A DNA stretch of 12,142 nucleotides from JAJEAD01 sp964420925 (GTDB lineage: Bacteria > Pseudomonadota > Gammaproteobacteria > HK1). Below the pieces are notes generated by a model. It was given only the letters and a program-made list of their open reading frames with translations, ran no database searches and was not told the DNA's origin. A program made the position numbers and the translations under genes. Shown here piece by piece: positions 1-7,278 of this stretch (the first letter of the stretch is position 1; each line of letters opens with the position of its first letter). The DNA is taken from assembly GCA_964420925.1 (NCBI GenBank), contig CAYQVB010000160.1, positions 1 to 12,142 on the forward strand. Direction: 5' to 3'.

Positions 1-442
1 GCTCCGGGAGGCCCTTCTCCGCGAGAAGCTCCGTGTTGTAGCCGAAGCCGAGGGCGCCCATGTAGACCCCCACCGTCCGGTGCCCGGCCTGCTCACCCTG
101 CTGTCGGGCCCATGGGTGAACATTGTCCAGCATCGGCGACATGTACTCGACGGTCAGCCCTTCCTCGGCCGCCTGCAGGTGGGGATCGCCGGTGCCGCCC
201 CACCACACGTCGCCCTTGGGGTTGCGCGCCTCCGCCTTGATCTGGGCGAAGGTCTCGCCCGAGCTCTTGCGGGTCATGGCGACCTCGATGCCGGTCGCCT
301 TCGAGAACTCCTCGACCACCAACTGACACCATTCGATCTGCGGGCTGCAATAGAGCGTCAGCCTGTCCGCGGCCTGAGCCACCGTGCCGAAGAAGCTGCC
401 GGCGGCACATGCCGCGACGACGAGAAATCGGATTGTTTTCAT
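1..442 (-). CDS. ABC transporter periplasmic substrate-binding protein, AfuA/FbpA type (partial)
   Basis: The gene reads leftward and leaves the window, so only the first 147 codons are present. The N-terminus is a clear signal peptide: MKTIRF, then a hydrophobic run (LVVAACAAGSFFGTV) and an AQA|AD cleavage site near residue 24. The mature part begins RLTLYCSPQIEW, has EEFSKATGIEV at about 45-54, and then a Gly/Trp-rich GDVWWGGTGDP stretch at about 77-87. It ends near GALGFGYNTELL. This matches family-1 extracellular solute-binding proteins of the ferric iron/AfuA group (COG1840), which deliver substrate to an inner-membrane ABC permease. Start choice: ATG at 442 with GGGAGGAG upstream, 7 bases from its AGGAG core. 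The substrate cannot be decided from half a protein; iron(III), phosphonate or polyamine are all possible. Permease and ATPase genes would be expected further left, outside the window. Confidence 0.85.
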   Translation of the reverse strand, partial: MKTIRFLVVAACAAGSFFGTVAQAADRLTLYCSPQIEWCQLVVEEFSKATGIEVAMTRKSSGETFAQIKAEARNPKGDVWWGGTGDPHLQAAEEGLTVEYMSPMLDNVHPWARQQGEQAGHRTVGVYMGALGFGYNTELLAEKGLPE

Positions 443-449
443 GAAATCT

Positions 450-454
450 CTCCT
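450..454 (-). promoter_or_regulatory. ribosome binding site of the substrate-binding protein gene
   Basis: On the minus strand AGGAG lies within GGGAGGAG, 7 bases before the ATG at 442. It fixes the start so that a full signal peptide is included. The 178-base gap between the glutathione transferase stop (621) and this start would hold any promoter; I see no convincing -35/-10 pair, only a TATAGT in reverse complement near 582. Confidence 0.75.
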
Positions 455-620
455 CCCAACATGATTCTTTCCACTCATCCTGGTGTTCCGCAGCGCGGCG
501 CACCATCGCGCGTGACTTCGCGTTCTCTCCGTTCCGATCCGGACAGGCAGCTTCGCCGGGCGCCGGACCTCTCGGTGGGAACTATATCGGAACGGTGCAG
601 GGGCCGGAGAGATGCGGGAC

Positions 621-1244
621 TCAAGAGAAGTTCTTCTCCCAGATCGAATCGATCGCGGGTCGGTGGCGCACCGCGTCCAAGAGCGGGCCGAGCACCGGTT
701 GGCGAGCGACGAGCCCGGCCCGGTCGGGATGCCACTGCGAAAGCATGAGCAGATAGATATCCGCGGCGCAGAAGTCACGCCCGAGCAGGTAGGGGCCCTC
801 GCCTGCGGAATCGGCGACCATGTCCCAGTAGCGGTCCAGATCCCGGAGCGCCCTCTCCCGGATGCCATCGAAGTCGGACTCGTCGTCGGAGTAGTGGTGG
901 GTATCGTCGATGCGGCAGCCGGTCTCGTAGATGCTCACCGATCCGAAGACCAGCCAGCGGTAGGCGCGGGCCCGGGCGGTGGTTCCCGCCGGAGGCAGCA
1001 GGCCCGACTCGGGATGACAGTCCGCGATGTGGATCACCATCGCCACCGATTCGGTCATGACGGTGCCGTCGGGCAGAGTGAGCACCGGCACCTGCGCCTT
1101 CGGGTTGAGGGCGAGGAACTCGGGTTCATGGTGCTCGTTGGCGTACAGGTCGACTTCCACGAGCCGGTAGTCAGCGCCCGCCTCGGCCAGCGCCGCGTGG
1201 GGCGCGAAGGCGCCGGTATTGGGCGACCAGTGCAGCGTGTACAT
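621..1244 (-). CDS. glutathione S-transferase family protein
   Basis: A 207-residue protein with the two-domain cytosolic GST layout. The thioredoxin-like N-terminal domain spans about 1-78: beta strand MYTLHWSPNTGA, the cis-proline motif VPVL (52-55, Pro53) and the glutathione gamma-glutamyl-binding pair Glu65-Ser66 in MTESVAM. The all-helical C-terminal domain spans about 88-207 and contains the usual N-capping region near GRDFCAADIYLLML, with its conserved Asp. Such proteins conjugate glutathione to electrophiles or act as glutathione-dependent isomerases or reductases; the substrate is not predictable. The N-terminal SPNTGA replaces the Cys or Tyr of other classes, so a Ser/Asn-type active site is likely. 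Length is normal. A weak GAGG lies 10 bases before the ATG. It has the same orientation as the substrate-binding protein gene but is 178 bases from it, so co-transcription is uncertain. Confidence 0.85.
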   Translation of the reverse strand: MYTLHWSPNTGAFAPHAALAEAGADYRLVEVDLYANEHHEPEFLALNPKAQVPVLTLPDGTVMTESVAMVIHIADCHPESGLLPPAGTTARARAYRWLVFGSVSIYETGCRIDDTHHYSDDESDFDGIRERALRDLDRYWDMVADSAGEGPYLLGRDFCAADIYLLMLSQWHPDRAGLVARQPVLGPLLDAVRHRPAIDSIWEKNFS

Positions 1245-1295
1245 GGACGGGAAGCCTCGTGTTGCGGTGTGCGCGGAGAAGCGATCCCGGAGCGC

Positions 1296-1574
1296 TCATT
1301 CCCCCGGCGGGGCGATGGCGTGCTCAAGGCCTTCGACGAGACCACCCAGAGTGCCCTGTTGCTCGACGAGTCGGGCGATCTGCTTTGCAAAGGCTTCCCG
1401 GTCCGCCCGGCCCTCGGCGCGCATCGCATTCAGTGCGGCGTCGGTCCGGGCGCGGTCAGCGCGGGCCTCGGCGCGCATGTCGCCTTGATTCACGAAGATG
1501 ATGCTGGCGAGAGCGACGCCGACCGTCAGGATCGCGATCGTCTCCTGCGACAGTGACAACCTGGCCTGCTTCAT
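1296..1574 (-). CDS. small membrane-anchored coiled-coil protein of unknown function
   Basis: A 92-residue protein with a short N-terminal segment (MKQARLSLSQE), one transmembrane helix (about residues 12-28, TIAILTVGVALASIIFV), then a highly charged Ala/Arg/Glu-rich helix (about 33-82) with heptad-like spacing. The end contains LGGLVEGLEHAI. By the positive-inside rule the helix region would probably face the periplasm, though the charge difference is small. I recognise the general type (TM plus coiled coil, found as lone genes in proteobacterial assemblies) but no function. Start choice: ATG at 1574 has GGAG 9 bases upstream; in-frame ATG at 1601 and TTG at 1607 would add up to 11 residues but have no good ribosome site. 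It lies 51 bases upstream of the glutathione transferase gene on the same strand, so an operon is possible. Confidence 0.6.
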   Translation of the reverse strand: MKQARLSLSQETIAILTVGVALASIIFVNQGDMRAEARADRARTDAALNAMRAEGRADREAFAKQIARLVEQQGTLGGLVEGLEHAIAPPGE

Positions 1575-1885
1575 GCTCCGGGTCTCCGCATTCCGGTCCA
1601 TGCTCAATCGTCCCGCATCAGATCCGCTTCACATGCTCGAGGAGACCGTACCGATGACGATAGTACGCGATCGACCCAATCTCTTCGCCACTGCTCCATT
1701 GCGTAGCTCAGGATGACAGGATGAGCCAATGTGGAGGGGCACGCAGTAGGCCAACTTCTCGAATCGCGTAGGAAAAGGTCCCGGCGCACCGGCGCCGGTA
1801 CCGCCGCCGAGGCGTACGGCATGGCAACGTGACGCTGCAATACGGTAGAACTGCACCCCGGCGAAGCCTTGGAGACTCGAGAGCG
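1575..1885. other. intergenic region between divergent genes
   Basis: This gap of about 310 bases separates the leftward small membrane protein from the rightward flavoprotein and should contain both promoters. I see no clear sigma-70 box pair. It holds a 12-bp perfect palindrome ACCGGCGCCGGT (1788-1799) and an imperfect inverted repeat around 1697-1731, with CATTG/CAATG outer arms and CTCA/TGAG inner arms. A short open frame on the minus strand (1629-1856) has no ribosome site and no recognisable domain, and I do not accept it as a gene. Confidence 0.4.
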
Positions 1886-4312
1886 ATGAAGCAGCAGGTG
1901 CAGGTAGCGGTGATCGGGGGCGGGGTGACCGGATGCAGTGTGCTCTACCACCTCGCCAGGGCGGGGTGGACGGACGTTGCCCTTTTCGAGCGCTCCGAGC
2001 TGACCGCGGGCTCCTCGTGGCACGCGGCCGGCGGCACCAGCGCCTTCGCCGCCGACGCCAACATGGGATTCCTGCAGAAGTACAGCTTCGAGATCTATCC
2101 GTCGCTCGAGGCGGAGAGCGGGCAGTCCTGCGGCTTTCACCACACCGGCGGGCTCACCCTCGCGCGCACCCCGGCACGCCTCGAGGAGTTGACGGTGCAC
2201 AAGGCGAAGACCCTGCGCCTCGGCCTGGAGGCTGCGTTCCTGTCGAAGGCGGAGGCCCTGGACCGCGCGCCCATTCTCGACCTCGACCGGGTGGTGGGCG
2301 TGCTCTGGGAGCCGAGCCGCGGGCACGTCGACCCGAGCGGGGTCACCCACGCCTTCGCGAGGGCGGCCCGGAACCGGGGTGCAAGCATCTACCGTCAGTG
2401 CCCGGTCGTCGAGACCAACCCGCTCCCGGACGGCGGATGGGAGGTCGTCACCGCCCAGGGGACCTGCCGGGCCGAGCACGTGGTGAACGCGGCCGGACTC
2501 TGGGCGCGGGAGGTGGCGGCGCTCGCCGGCGCATTCCTGCCCCTGATGCCGGTCGAGCACCACTACTTCGTGACCGAGAACATCCCGGAGATCGAGGCGA
2601 TGGAGCGCGAAGTGCCCATGATCGGCGATGCCGACGCGGGAACCTACATGCGCCAGGAGGGCCAGGGACTCCTGCTCGGCGCATACGAAGGCACGTGCAC
2701 CCACTGGTCGGAGGCGGGGACCCCGCAGGACTTCGGCCACGAGCTGCTGCCGAACGACCTCGACCGCATGGAGCGCAACCTCGCGCAGATGGTGGAGGTC
2801 GTACCGGTGCTCGGCCGCGCCGGCATCAAGCGGGTGGTCAACGGCCCGATGATCTTCTCGCCGGACCTGAACCCACTCGTCGGCCCCTACCCCGGACTGC
2901 GCGGCTACTGGTGCGCGTGCGGGGTGATGACCGCGTTCAGCCAGGCCGCGGCGGTGGGCAAGGTGCTGAGCGACTGGATGATCGAAGGAGATCCCGGCTT
3001 CGACTTCTTCATGTGGGACGTGACCCGCTTCGGCGAGTGGGCGGGCACCGCCTACGCCAAGGCAAAGAGCGCCGACGTGTACACCACGAGGACTCTCCCG
3101 ATGTACCCCTACGAGGAGCGGGCGGCGGGGCGTCCGGTGCGCACCACTCCCGTCTACCCGGTGCTGAGGGAGGCCGGTGCGGTCTTCGGCTCGAGCTACG
3201 GCTGGGAAGTCCCGTTGTGGTACGCGCCGCCGGGCATGGAAGCGAAGGACGAGCTTACTTTCCGCCGGCCGAACTGGTTCGCCCCGGTGGGGGATGAAGT
3301 CAGGGCGACGCACGAGGGCGTCGGCCTCTTCGAGGTCTCGACGTATGCGAAGTACACGGTCGAGGGCCCCGGAGCGGAGTCCTGGCTCGAGCGCGTGCTC
3401 GCCAACCGGCTGCCGGCGGGCACGGGCCGGATGGTCCTGAGTCCCATGCTGAGCCCGGCGGGGCGCATCGCCGGCGACTTCACGGTGACCCGCCTCGGTC
3501 CGCAGTCCTTCCTCCTCGTCGGCTCGGGCGTGGTCGAGCGCTGGCACCGGCGCTGGTGGGAGCGCGAGGCCCCGCCGGACGACGGGGTGCGTTTCACCAG
3601 CCTCACCACTCGCCTCTGCGGCTTCGCGGTGGCGGGGCCGAATGCCCGTACCCTGCTCTCGCGCCTCACCCCCGCCGACCTCTCCAACGAGGGACTGCCC
3701 TATCTGCATGCCACCAGGTGCGAGCTGGGGCCGGTGCGCGACGTGATCCTGCTTCGCGTCTCCTTCACCGGCGAGCTCGGCTACGAACTCTACTTTCCCG
3801 CCGAGCACCAGCTCGCGCTCTTCGAGCACCTGCGTGCGGCGGGCGAGGACCTGGGACTGCGTCTCGCGGGCGGCCGGGCGCTCGGCGCGATGCGCATCGA
3901 GAAGGGCTTCGCGAGCTGGGGGCGGGAGCTCTCGCCCGACTACCATCCCTACGAGGCGGGCATGGGACGCTTCGTGAAGCTCGACAAGGCGGACTTCATC
4001 GGGCGCGACGCAGCGCTCCGCCTCGCGCAGCAACCCCTCGCCCACCGCCTGTGCACCCTCTCGATCGACGCAGACGACGCCGACGCGTGGGGCGGAGAGC
4101 CGGTGGTCTCGGGCGGCGAGTTCGTCGGCTACGTCACTTCCGGCGGCTACGGTCACCGGGTGGGAAAGAGCCTCGCGCTCGCCTACGTCAGCGACGAAGC
4201 CCTGCAGGCGGAGAGCGATCTGGCGGTGGAGATCATCGGGGAAGCGCGGCCGGCAACGAGGATCGCGGGCGCCTCCGCCTTCGATCCGAAGGGCAAACGC
4301 ATGCGGGGATAG
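1886..4312 (+). CDS. FAD-dependent oxidoreductase with GcvT domain (dimethylglycine/sarcosine dehydrogenase family)
   Basis: An 808-residue two-part enzyme. Residues about 5-370 form a DAO-type flavoprotein: the Rossmann motif VAVIGGGVTG (7-16), Glu35 ending the second strand (binds ADP ribose), and GSSWHAAGG at 42-50. Its His46 aligns with the histidine that carries covalent FAD in dimethylglycine and sarcosine dehydrogenases. A second FAD contact region, NPLVGPYPGLRGYW, lies at about 330-343. A linker (FAO_M type, about 375-430) leads to the folate-binding GcvT domain (about 435-700, with GELGYELYF and RIEKGF..WGRELSPDYHPYEAGM) and a GcvT C-terminal barrel (LDKADFIGRDAA onward, to 808). The family oxidatively demethylates N-methylated glycines and passes the one-carbon unit to tetrahydrofolate. 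The exact substrate is inferred only at family level. Start: ATG at 1886 directly precedes the Rossmann strand, with GGAG 11 bases upstream; an upstream in-frame start at 1829 would add 19 unlikely residues. No frame disruption is seen. Confidence 0.93.
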   Translation: MKQQVQVAVIGGGVTGCSVLYHLARAGWTDVALFERSELTAGSSWHAAGGTSAFAADANMGFLQKYSFEIYPSLEAESGQSCGFHHTGGLTLARTPARLEELTVHKAKTLRLGLEAAFLSKAEALDRAPILDLDRVVGVLWEPSRGHVDPSGVTHAFARAARNRGASIYRQCPVVETNPLPDGGWEVVTAQGTCRAEHVVNAAGLWAREVAALAGAFLPLMPVEHHYFVTENIPEIEAMEREVPMIGDADAGTYMRQEGQGLLLGAYEGTCTHWSEAGTPQDFGHELLPNDLDRMERNLAQMVEVVPVLGRAGIKRVVNGPMIFSPDLNPLVGPYPGLRGYWCACGVMTAFSQAAAVGKVLSDWMIEGDPGFDFFMWDVTRFGEWAGTAYAKAKSADVYTTRTLPMYPYEERAAGRPVRTTPVYPVLREAGAVFGSSYGWEVPLWYAPPGMEAKDELTFRRPNWFAPVGDEVRATHEGVGLFEVSTYAKYTVEGPGAESWLERVLANRLPAGTGRMVLSPMLSPAGRIAGDFTVTRLGPQSFLLVGSGVVERWHRRWWEREAPPDDGVRFTSLTTRLCGFAVAGPNARTLLSRLTPADLSNEGLPYLHATRCELGPVRDVILLRVSFTGELGYELYFPAEHQLALFEHLRAAGEDLGLRLAGGRALGAMRIEKGFASWGRELSPDYHPYEAGMGRFVKLDKADFIGRDAALRLAQQPLAHRLCTLSIDADDADAWGGEPVVSGGEFVGYVTSGGYGHRVGKSLALAYVSDEALQAESDLAVEIIGEARPATRIAGASAFDPKGKRMRG

Positions 4313-4361
4313 AAGGAACGGCCGCGCCGCCGGTAGGATCTCCGGCTGAAGTTGCGTCAAG

Positions 4362-4393
4362 GCCTGCCACGGTGGCAAGCCACCGCGGCAGGC
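4362..4393 (+). terminator. GC-rich hairpin, possible terminator of the flavoprotein gene
   Basis: A 15-position stem: GCCTGCC-A-CGGTGGC, loop AA, GCCACCG-C-GGCAGGC, with a single A/C mismatch. It starts 50 bases after the flavoprotein stop. No T-run follows, so classical Rho-independent termination is not shown; it may be a processing hairpin or a copy of a dispersed repeat. Confidence 0.4.
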
Positions 4394-4501
4394 TCATCGG
4401 GGGAGTTACGGAAACGACACCGGACGCCACTTCCTTTCATTCCCTTGATTAGCCGGCCAAGGCCAGGGGCCTGTCCCCGCTGTCGCGAAGGAACTCAAAG
4501 A

Positions 4502-4569
4502 GTGGATTCCCGCTTGCGTGGGAATGACGGAAACTACTTCTCGTCATTCCCACGCAAGCGGGAATCCAC
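4502..4569. repeat. 28-bp perfect inverted repeat of two dRS3-like units (ATTCCC-N8-GGGAAT)
   Basis: The left arm 4502-4529 and right arm 4542-4569 are exact reverse complements, separated by a 12-base loop. Each arm carries ATTCCC, eight bases, GGGAAT (4506-4525 and 4546-4565), which is the dRS3 consensus known from Neisseria and widespread in other proteobacteria as a REP-like dispersed repeat. Paired head-to-head copies form a very stable hairpin that can act in mRNA stability or termination and can be a target for mobile elements. It lies 43 bases before the malate synthase start, so transcripts crossing it from the left would fold. Confidence 0.85.
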
Positions 4570-4611
4570 GCAAGATAACGAATCATGGGAAGTTACACAT
4601 AGGGAGAAGGG

Positions 4612-6789
4612 ATGGAAGAACGCGTCTCGATCGGCGGCCTCGAAGTATCGAAGTCATTGCACGATCTCGTCCGCGACGAGGCGGCGCCCGGCACCGGAAT
4701 CGATCCCGAGCGATTCTGGACCTCGCTCGCCGCCATCGTGACCGACCTCGGGCCGGATAACCGCAAGCTGCTCGAACGGCGCGACGCTCTGCAGGAGGAG
4801 ATCGACGAGTGGCACCGGCAGCGCCGCGGGCGCGATATCGACCCCGCCGAAATGCGGGAGTTCCTGAACCGCATCGGTTACCTGGTGCCGGAGGGCCCGG
4901 ACTTCGAGGTCACGACCGGGAACGTGGATCCCGAGATCGCGAGCGTCGCCGGACCGCAGCTCGTGGTGCCGCTGAGCTCGGCCCGCTACGCGCTGAACGC
5001 GGCCAACGCGCGCTGGGGAAGCCTCTACGACGCGCTCTACGGCACCGATGCGGTGCCCGATGCGGACGGCGCGGAACGCGGACCACGCTTCAACCCGACC
5101 CGCGCGCAACGGGTCATCGAGCGCACTGCCCGGATCCTCGACGACGCGGTGCCGCTCGCGGACGGCGCCCACCGCGATGTCGTCGCGTTCCGACTCCGGC
5201 CCGGACCGCCGGCCGGACTCGAAATGGAGCTCGCGGACGGCGCCCGCACCGGACTCGAGGACCCCGCGGGATTCGCCGGCTACCGGGCGGCCGGAGACGC
5301 GCTGGAGTGCGTGCTGCTTCGCCACCACGGCCTGCACATCGAGATCCACCTCGATCCGACCCACCCCGTGGGGCGCCTGCATCCCGCGGGCGTCAAGGAC
5401 GTGGTGCTGGAAGCGGCGATCACCACCATCCAGGACTGCGAGGATGCGGTGGCCGCGGTCGACGCCGAGGACAAGGCGCTCGTGTACCGCAACTGGCTCG
5501 GCATCATGCGGGGCACGCTCGAGACGCGCGTCGACAAGGGCGGCGAGGAGATCACCCGGCGTCTCGCTCCCGACCGCCACTACACCGCGCCGGGCGGAGA
5601 GCCCCTGACTCTTGCGGGCCGGAGCCTGCTCCTGGTGCGCAACGTCGGCGCCCACATGTACACCGACGCGGTGACGCTGCCGGGCGACGAGCCGATCCCG
5701 GAGACATTCCTTGACGCGATGACGACCGCGTTCGCGGCAATGCACGATCTCCAGCGCACCGGCCCCTTGGTCAACAGCCGCGCCGGCAGCATCTACATCG
5801 TCCGGCCGAAGATGCACGGGCCGGAGGAGGTGGCGGCCGCGGTGGCGCTCTTCGCCCGTGTCGAGCAGGCCCTCGACCTCACCCCCAACACCCTCAAGAT
5901 CGGCATCATGGACGAGGAGCGGCGTACCACCGTCAACCTCAAGGAATGCATCCGCGCCGCCCGCGAGCGGGTCGTCTTCATCAACACCGGCTTCCTCGAC
6001 CGCACCGGGGACGAGATCCACACCATGATGGAGTGCGGCGCCGTCATCCCCAAGGCGGACATCAAGGGGGCGACCTGGATCCACGCCTACGAAGACTGGA
6101 ACGTGGACATCGGCCTGGAGACCGGGCTGCGGGGCCGCGCCCAGATCGGAAAGGGCATGTGGCCCGCGCCCGATGCGATGGCGGACATGCTGGAGACGAA
6201 GATCGGGCATCCGAGAGCCGGCGCCAACACCGCGTGGGTGCCCTCCCCCACTGCCGCCACCCTGCACGCGGTGCACTACCACCAGGTCGATGTCGCGGAG
6301 CGCCAGCACGAAATCGCGTCGCGGGAGCGCGCACGCCTCGAGGACATCCTCACGCTGCCTCTGCTCGGCGGGCGCAATCTGAACGATGAGGAAGTGGAAG
6401 CCGAGCTCGACAACAACGCGCAGAGCATCCTCGGCTACGTGGTGCGCTGGGTGGGCCAGGGCGTAGGCTGCTCCAAGGTGCCGGACATCCACGACATCGC
6501 CCTCATGGAAGATCGCGCGACGCTGCGCATCTCGAGCCAGCACGTCGCCAACTGGCTGCACCACGGGCTGCTCGACGAGGCGCAGGTGAGGGCGAGCTTC
6601 GAGAAGATGGCCCGCGTCGTGGACCGCCAGAACGCGGGCGACCCCGCCTATCGCCCGATGGCGCCGGGCTTCGCATCCAGCATCGAGTTCAACGCCGCCC
6701 TCAGTCTCGTATTCGAGGGCCGCAAGAGTCCCAACGGCTACACCGAAGGGGTGCTCCACGCGCGCCGCCGCGAGGTCAAAGGGGCGTAA
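4612..6789 (+). CDS. glcB: malate synthase G
   Basis: A 725-residue enzyme, close to the 723 of E. coli GlcB. It condenses glyoxylate with acetyl-CoA to give malate in the cytoplasm (glyoxylate/glycolate assimilation). Catalytic landmarks are present: Arg343 in LLVRNVGAHMY (E. coli Arg338), Mg-binding Glu435 in GIMDEERRT (Glu427) and Asp463 in GFLDRTGDEIHTMMECG (Asp455), and Asp634 in ALMEDRATLRISSQH (the catalytic base, Asp631). The G-form inserted domain lies between about 130 and 295, and IHAYEDWNVDIGLETGLRG follows the barrel. Start: ATG with AGGGAGAAGGG immediately upstream. The gene is followed after 14 bases by the VOC gene and is probably co-transcribed with it. A long inverted repeat lies just upstream. 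All motifs are intact, so the enzyme should be active. Confidence 0.97.
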   Translation: MEERVSIGGLEVSKSLHDLVRDEAAPGTGIDPERFWTSLAAIVTDLGPDNRKLLERRDALQEEIDEWHRQRRGRDIDPAEMREFLNRIGYLVPEGPDFEVTTGNVDPEIASVAGPQLVVPLSSARYALNAANARWGSLYDALYGTDAVPDADGAERGPRFNPTRAQRVIERTARILDDAVPLADGAHRDVVAFRLRPGPPAGLEMELADGARTGLEDPAGFAGYRAAGDALECVLLRHHGLHIEIHLDPTHPVGRLHPAGVKDVVLEAAITTIQDCEDAVAAVDAEDKALVYRNWLGIMRGTLETRVDKGGEEITRRLAPDRHYTAPGGEPLTLAGRSLLLVRNVGAHMYTDAVTLPGDEPIPETFLDAMTTAFAAMHDLQRTGPLVNSRAGSIYIVRPKMHGPEEVAAAVALFARVEQALDLTPNTLKIGIMDEERRTTVNLKECIRAARERVVFINTGFLDRTGDEIHTMMECGAVIPKADIKGATWIHAYEDWNVDIGLETGLRGRAQIGKGMWPAPDAMADMLETKIGHPRAGANTAWVPSPTAATLHAVHYHQVDVAERQHEIASRERARLEDILTLPLLGGRNLNDEEVEAELDNNAQSILGYVVRWVGQGVGCSKVPDIHDIALMEDRATLRISSQHVANWLHHGLLDEAQVRASFEKMARVVDRQNAGDPAYRPMAPGFASSIEFNAALSLVFEGRKSPNGYTEGVLHARRREVKGA

Positions 6790-6792
6790 GGC

Positions 6793-6800
6793 AAGGAGGA
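6793..6800 (+). promoter_or_regulatory. strong ribosome binding site deciding a GTG start
   Basis: AAGGAGGA lies 3 bases before the GTG at 6804 (GGAG core a few bases further), between the malate synthase stop and the VOC gene. It supports the GTG as a real start and translation from a shared mRNA. Confidence 0.75.
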
Positions 6801-6803
6801 GAC

Positions 6804-7229
6804 GTGGAACAGCGACTCAGCATCGTCACCCTCGGCGTGGACGACCTCGCGCGTGCCCGCGCGTTCTACGAGGCGCTCGGCTGGCGCGTTGCGAGCGAGG
6901 AGAACGCCGATTCCATCGTCTGCTTCACCCTCAACGGAATCGGCTTCGCCCTCTACCCTCGCAAGAAACTCGCAGAAGATATCGGGCCGCGGGGTGGCGG
7001 CGGCAACGCGACAGGCGCGGTGACCCTGGCCTACAACGTCCGGGAACGCGAGGATGTCGCGAAAGCGCTCGATGAGGCCGAACGCGCCGGCGGCGCCATC
7101 GTCAAGCCCGCGCAGGATGTCTTCTGGGGCGGCCACTCCGGCTACTTCGCGGACCCCGACGGCCATCTCTGGGAAGTGGCCTGGAACCCCTTCTCGCCGC
7201 TCGACGACGCGGGAAACTTCGCCTGGTAA
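6804..7229 (+). CDS. VOC superfamily (glyoxalase/bleomycin-resistance fold) protein
   Basis: A 141-residue single VOC protein made of two beta-alpha-beta-beta-beta modules. Module one opens with LSIVTLGVDDLARARAFYEALGW (about 5-27). Module two begins near GAVTLAYNVRERED and ends in GYFADPDGHLWEVAWNPF, whose Glu in WEVAW is a usual metal ligand of the fold. A Gly-rich linker RGGGGNATG joins them. Family members include glyoxalase I, dioxygenases, isomerases and resistance proteins; the reaction is not predictable. It starts with GTG, 14 bases after malate synthase, with a strong AAGGAGGA site, so the two are probably one operon. A role linked to glyoxylate or other small oxo-compounds is an inference from position only. 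Confidence 0.85.
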   Translation: MEQRLSIVTLGVDDLARARAFYEALGWRVASEENADSIVCFTLNGIGFALYPRKKLAEDIGPRGGGGNATGAVTLAYNVREREDVAKALDEAERAGGAIVKPAQDVFWGGHSGYFADPDGHLWEVAWNPFSPLDDAGNFAW

Positions 7230-7235
7230 CCGGCG

Positions 7236-7252
7236 GGCGCGGTACGCGCGCC
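7236..7252. terminator. short GC hairpin between convergent genes
   Basis: GGCGCG, loop GTACG, CGCGCC. It lies in the 49-base gap where the malate synthase/VOC operon and the aldolase-family gene converge, so it could act on transcripts from both sides. No T-run is visible on either strand. Confidence 0.25.
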
Positions 7253-7278
7253 AACTCGTTGGGTTCTTCGAGTCGCCC

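Larger units (their letters stand above)
4313..4611. other. repeat-rich intergenic region upstream of malate synthase
   Basis: About 300 bases without a credible gene. It contains a GC-rich hairpin shortly after the flavoprotein stop (4362-4393), a small GGGG-CCTGT-CCCC hairpin near 4467, and a long perfect inverted repeat (4502-4569). The sequence after the last repeat is AT-richer and ends in the AGGGAGAAGGG ribosome site of malate synthase, so the promoter of that gene probably lies between 4570 and 4600. I could not assign -35/-10 boxes. Confidence 0.5.

Noticed and set aside
80..748. 222-codon plus-strand frame at the left end
   Set aside because: It runs antisense to the signal-peptide-bearing substrate-binding protein and lacks any domain.
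1629..1856. 75-codon minus-strand frame containing GAVAKRLGRSRT
   Set aside because: This string resembles common spurious translations of non-coding or tRNA-like DNA. I looked for a tRNA-Ser-like 5' half here but could not fold a D-arm and anticodon arm.
1604..4378. 924-codon open frame on the minus strand across the flavoprotein gene
   Set aside because: It is antisense to a complete enzyme with all motifs. Its translation is Arg/His/Ala-rich with no domain, a by-product of GC-rich codon bias.
4654..6759. 701-codon minus-strand frame across malate synthase
   Set aside because: Antisense shadow of glcB with no recognisable domain or ribosome site.
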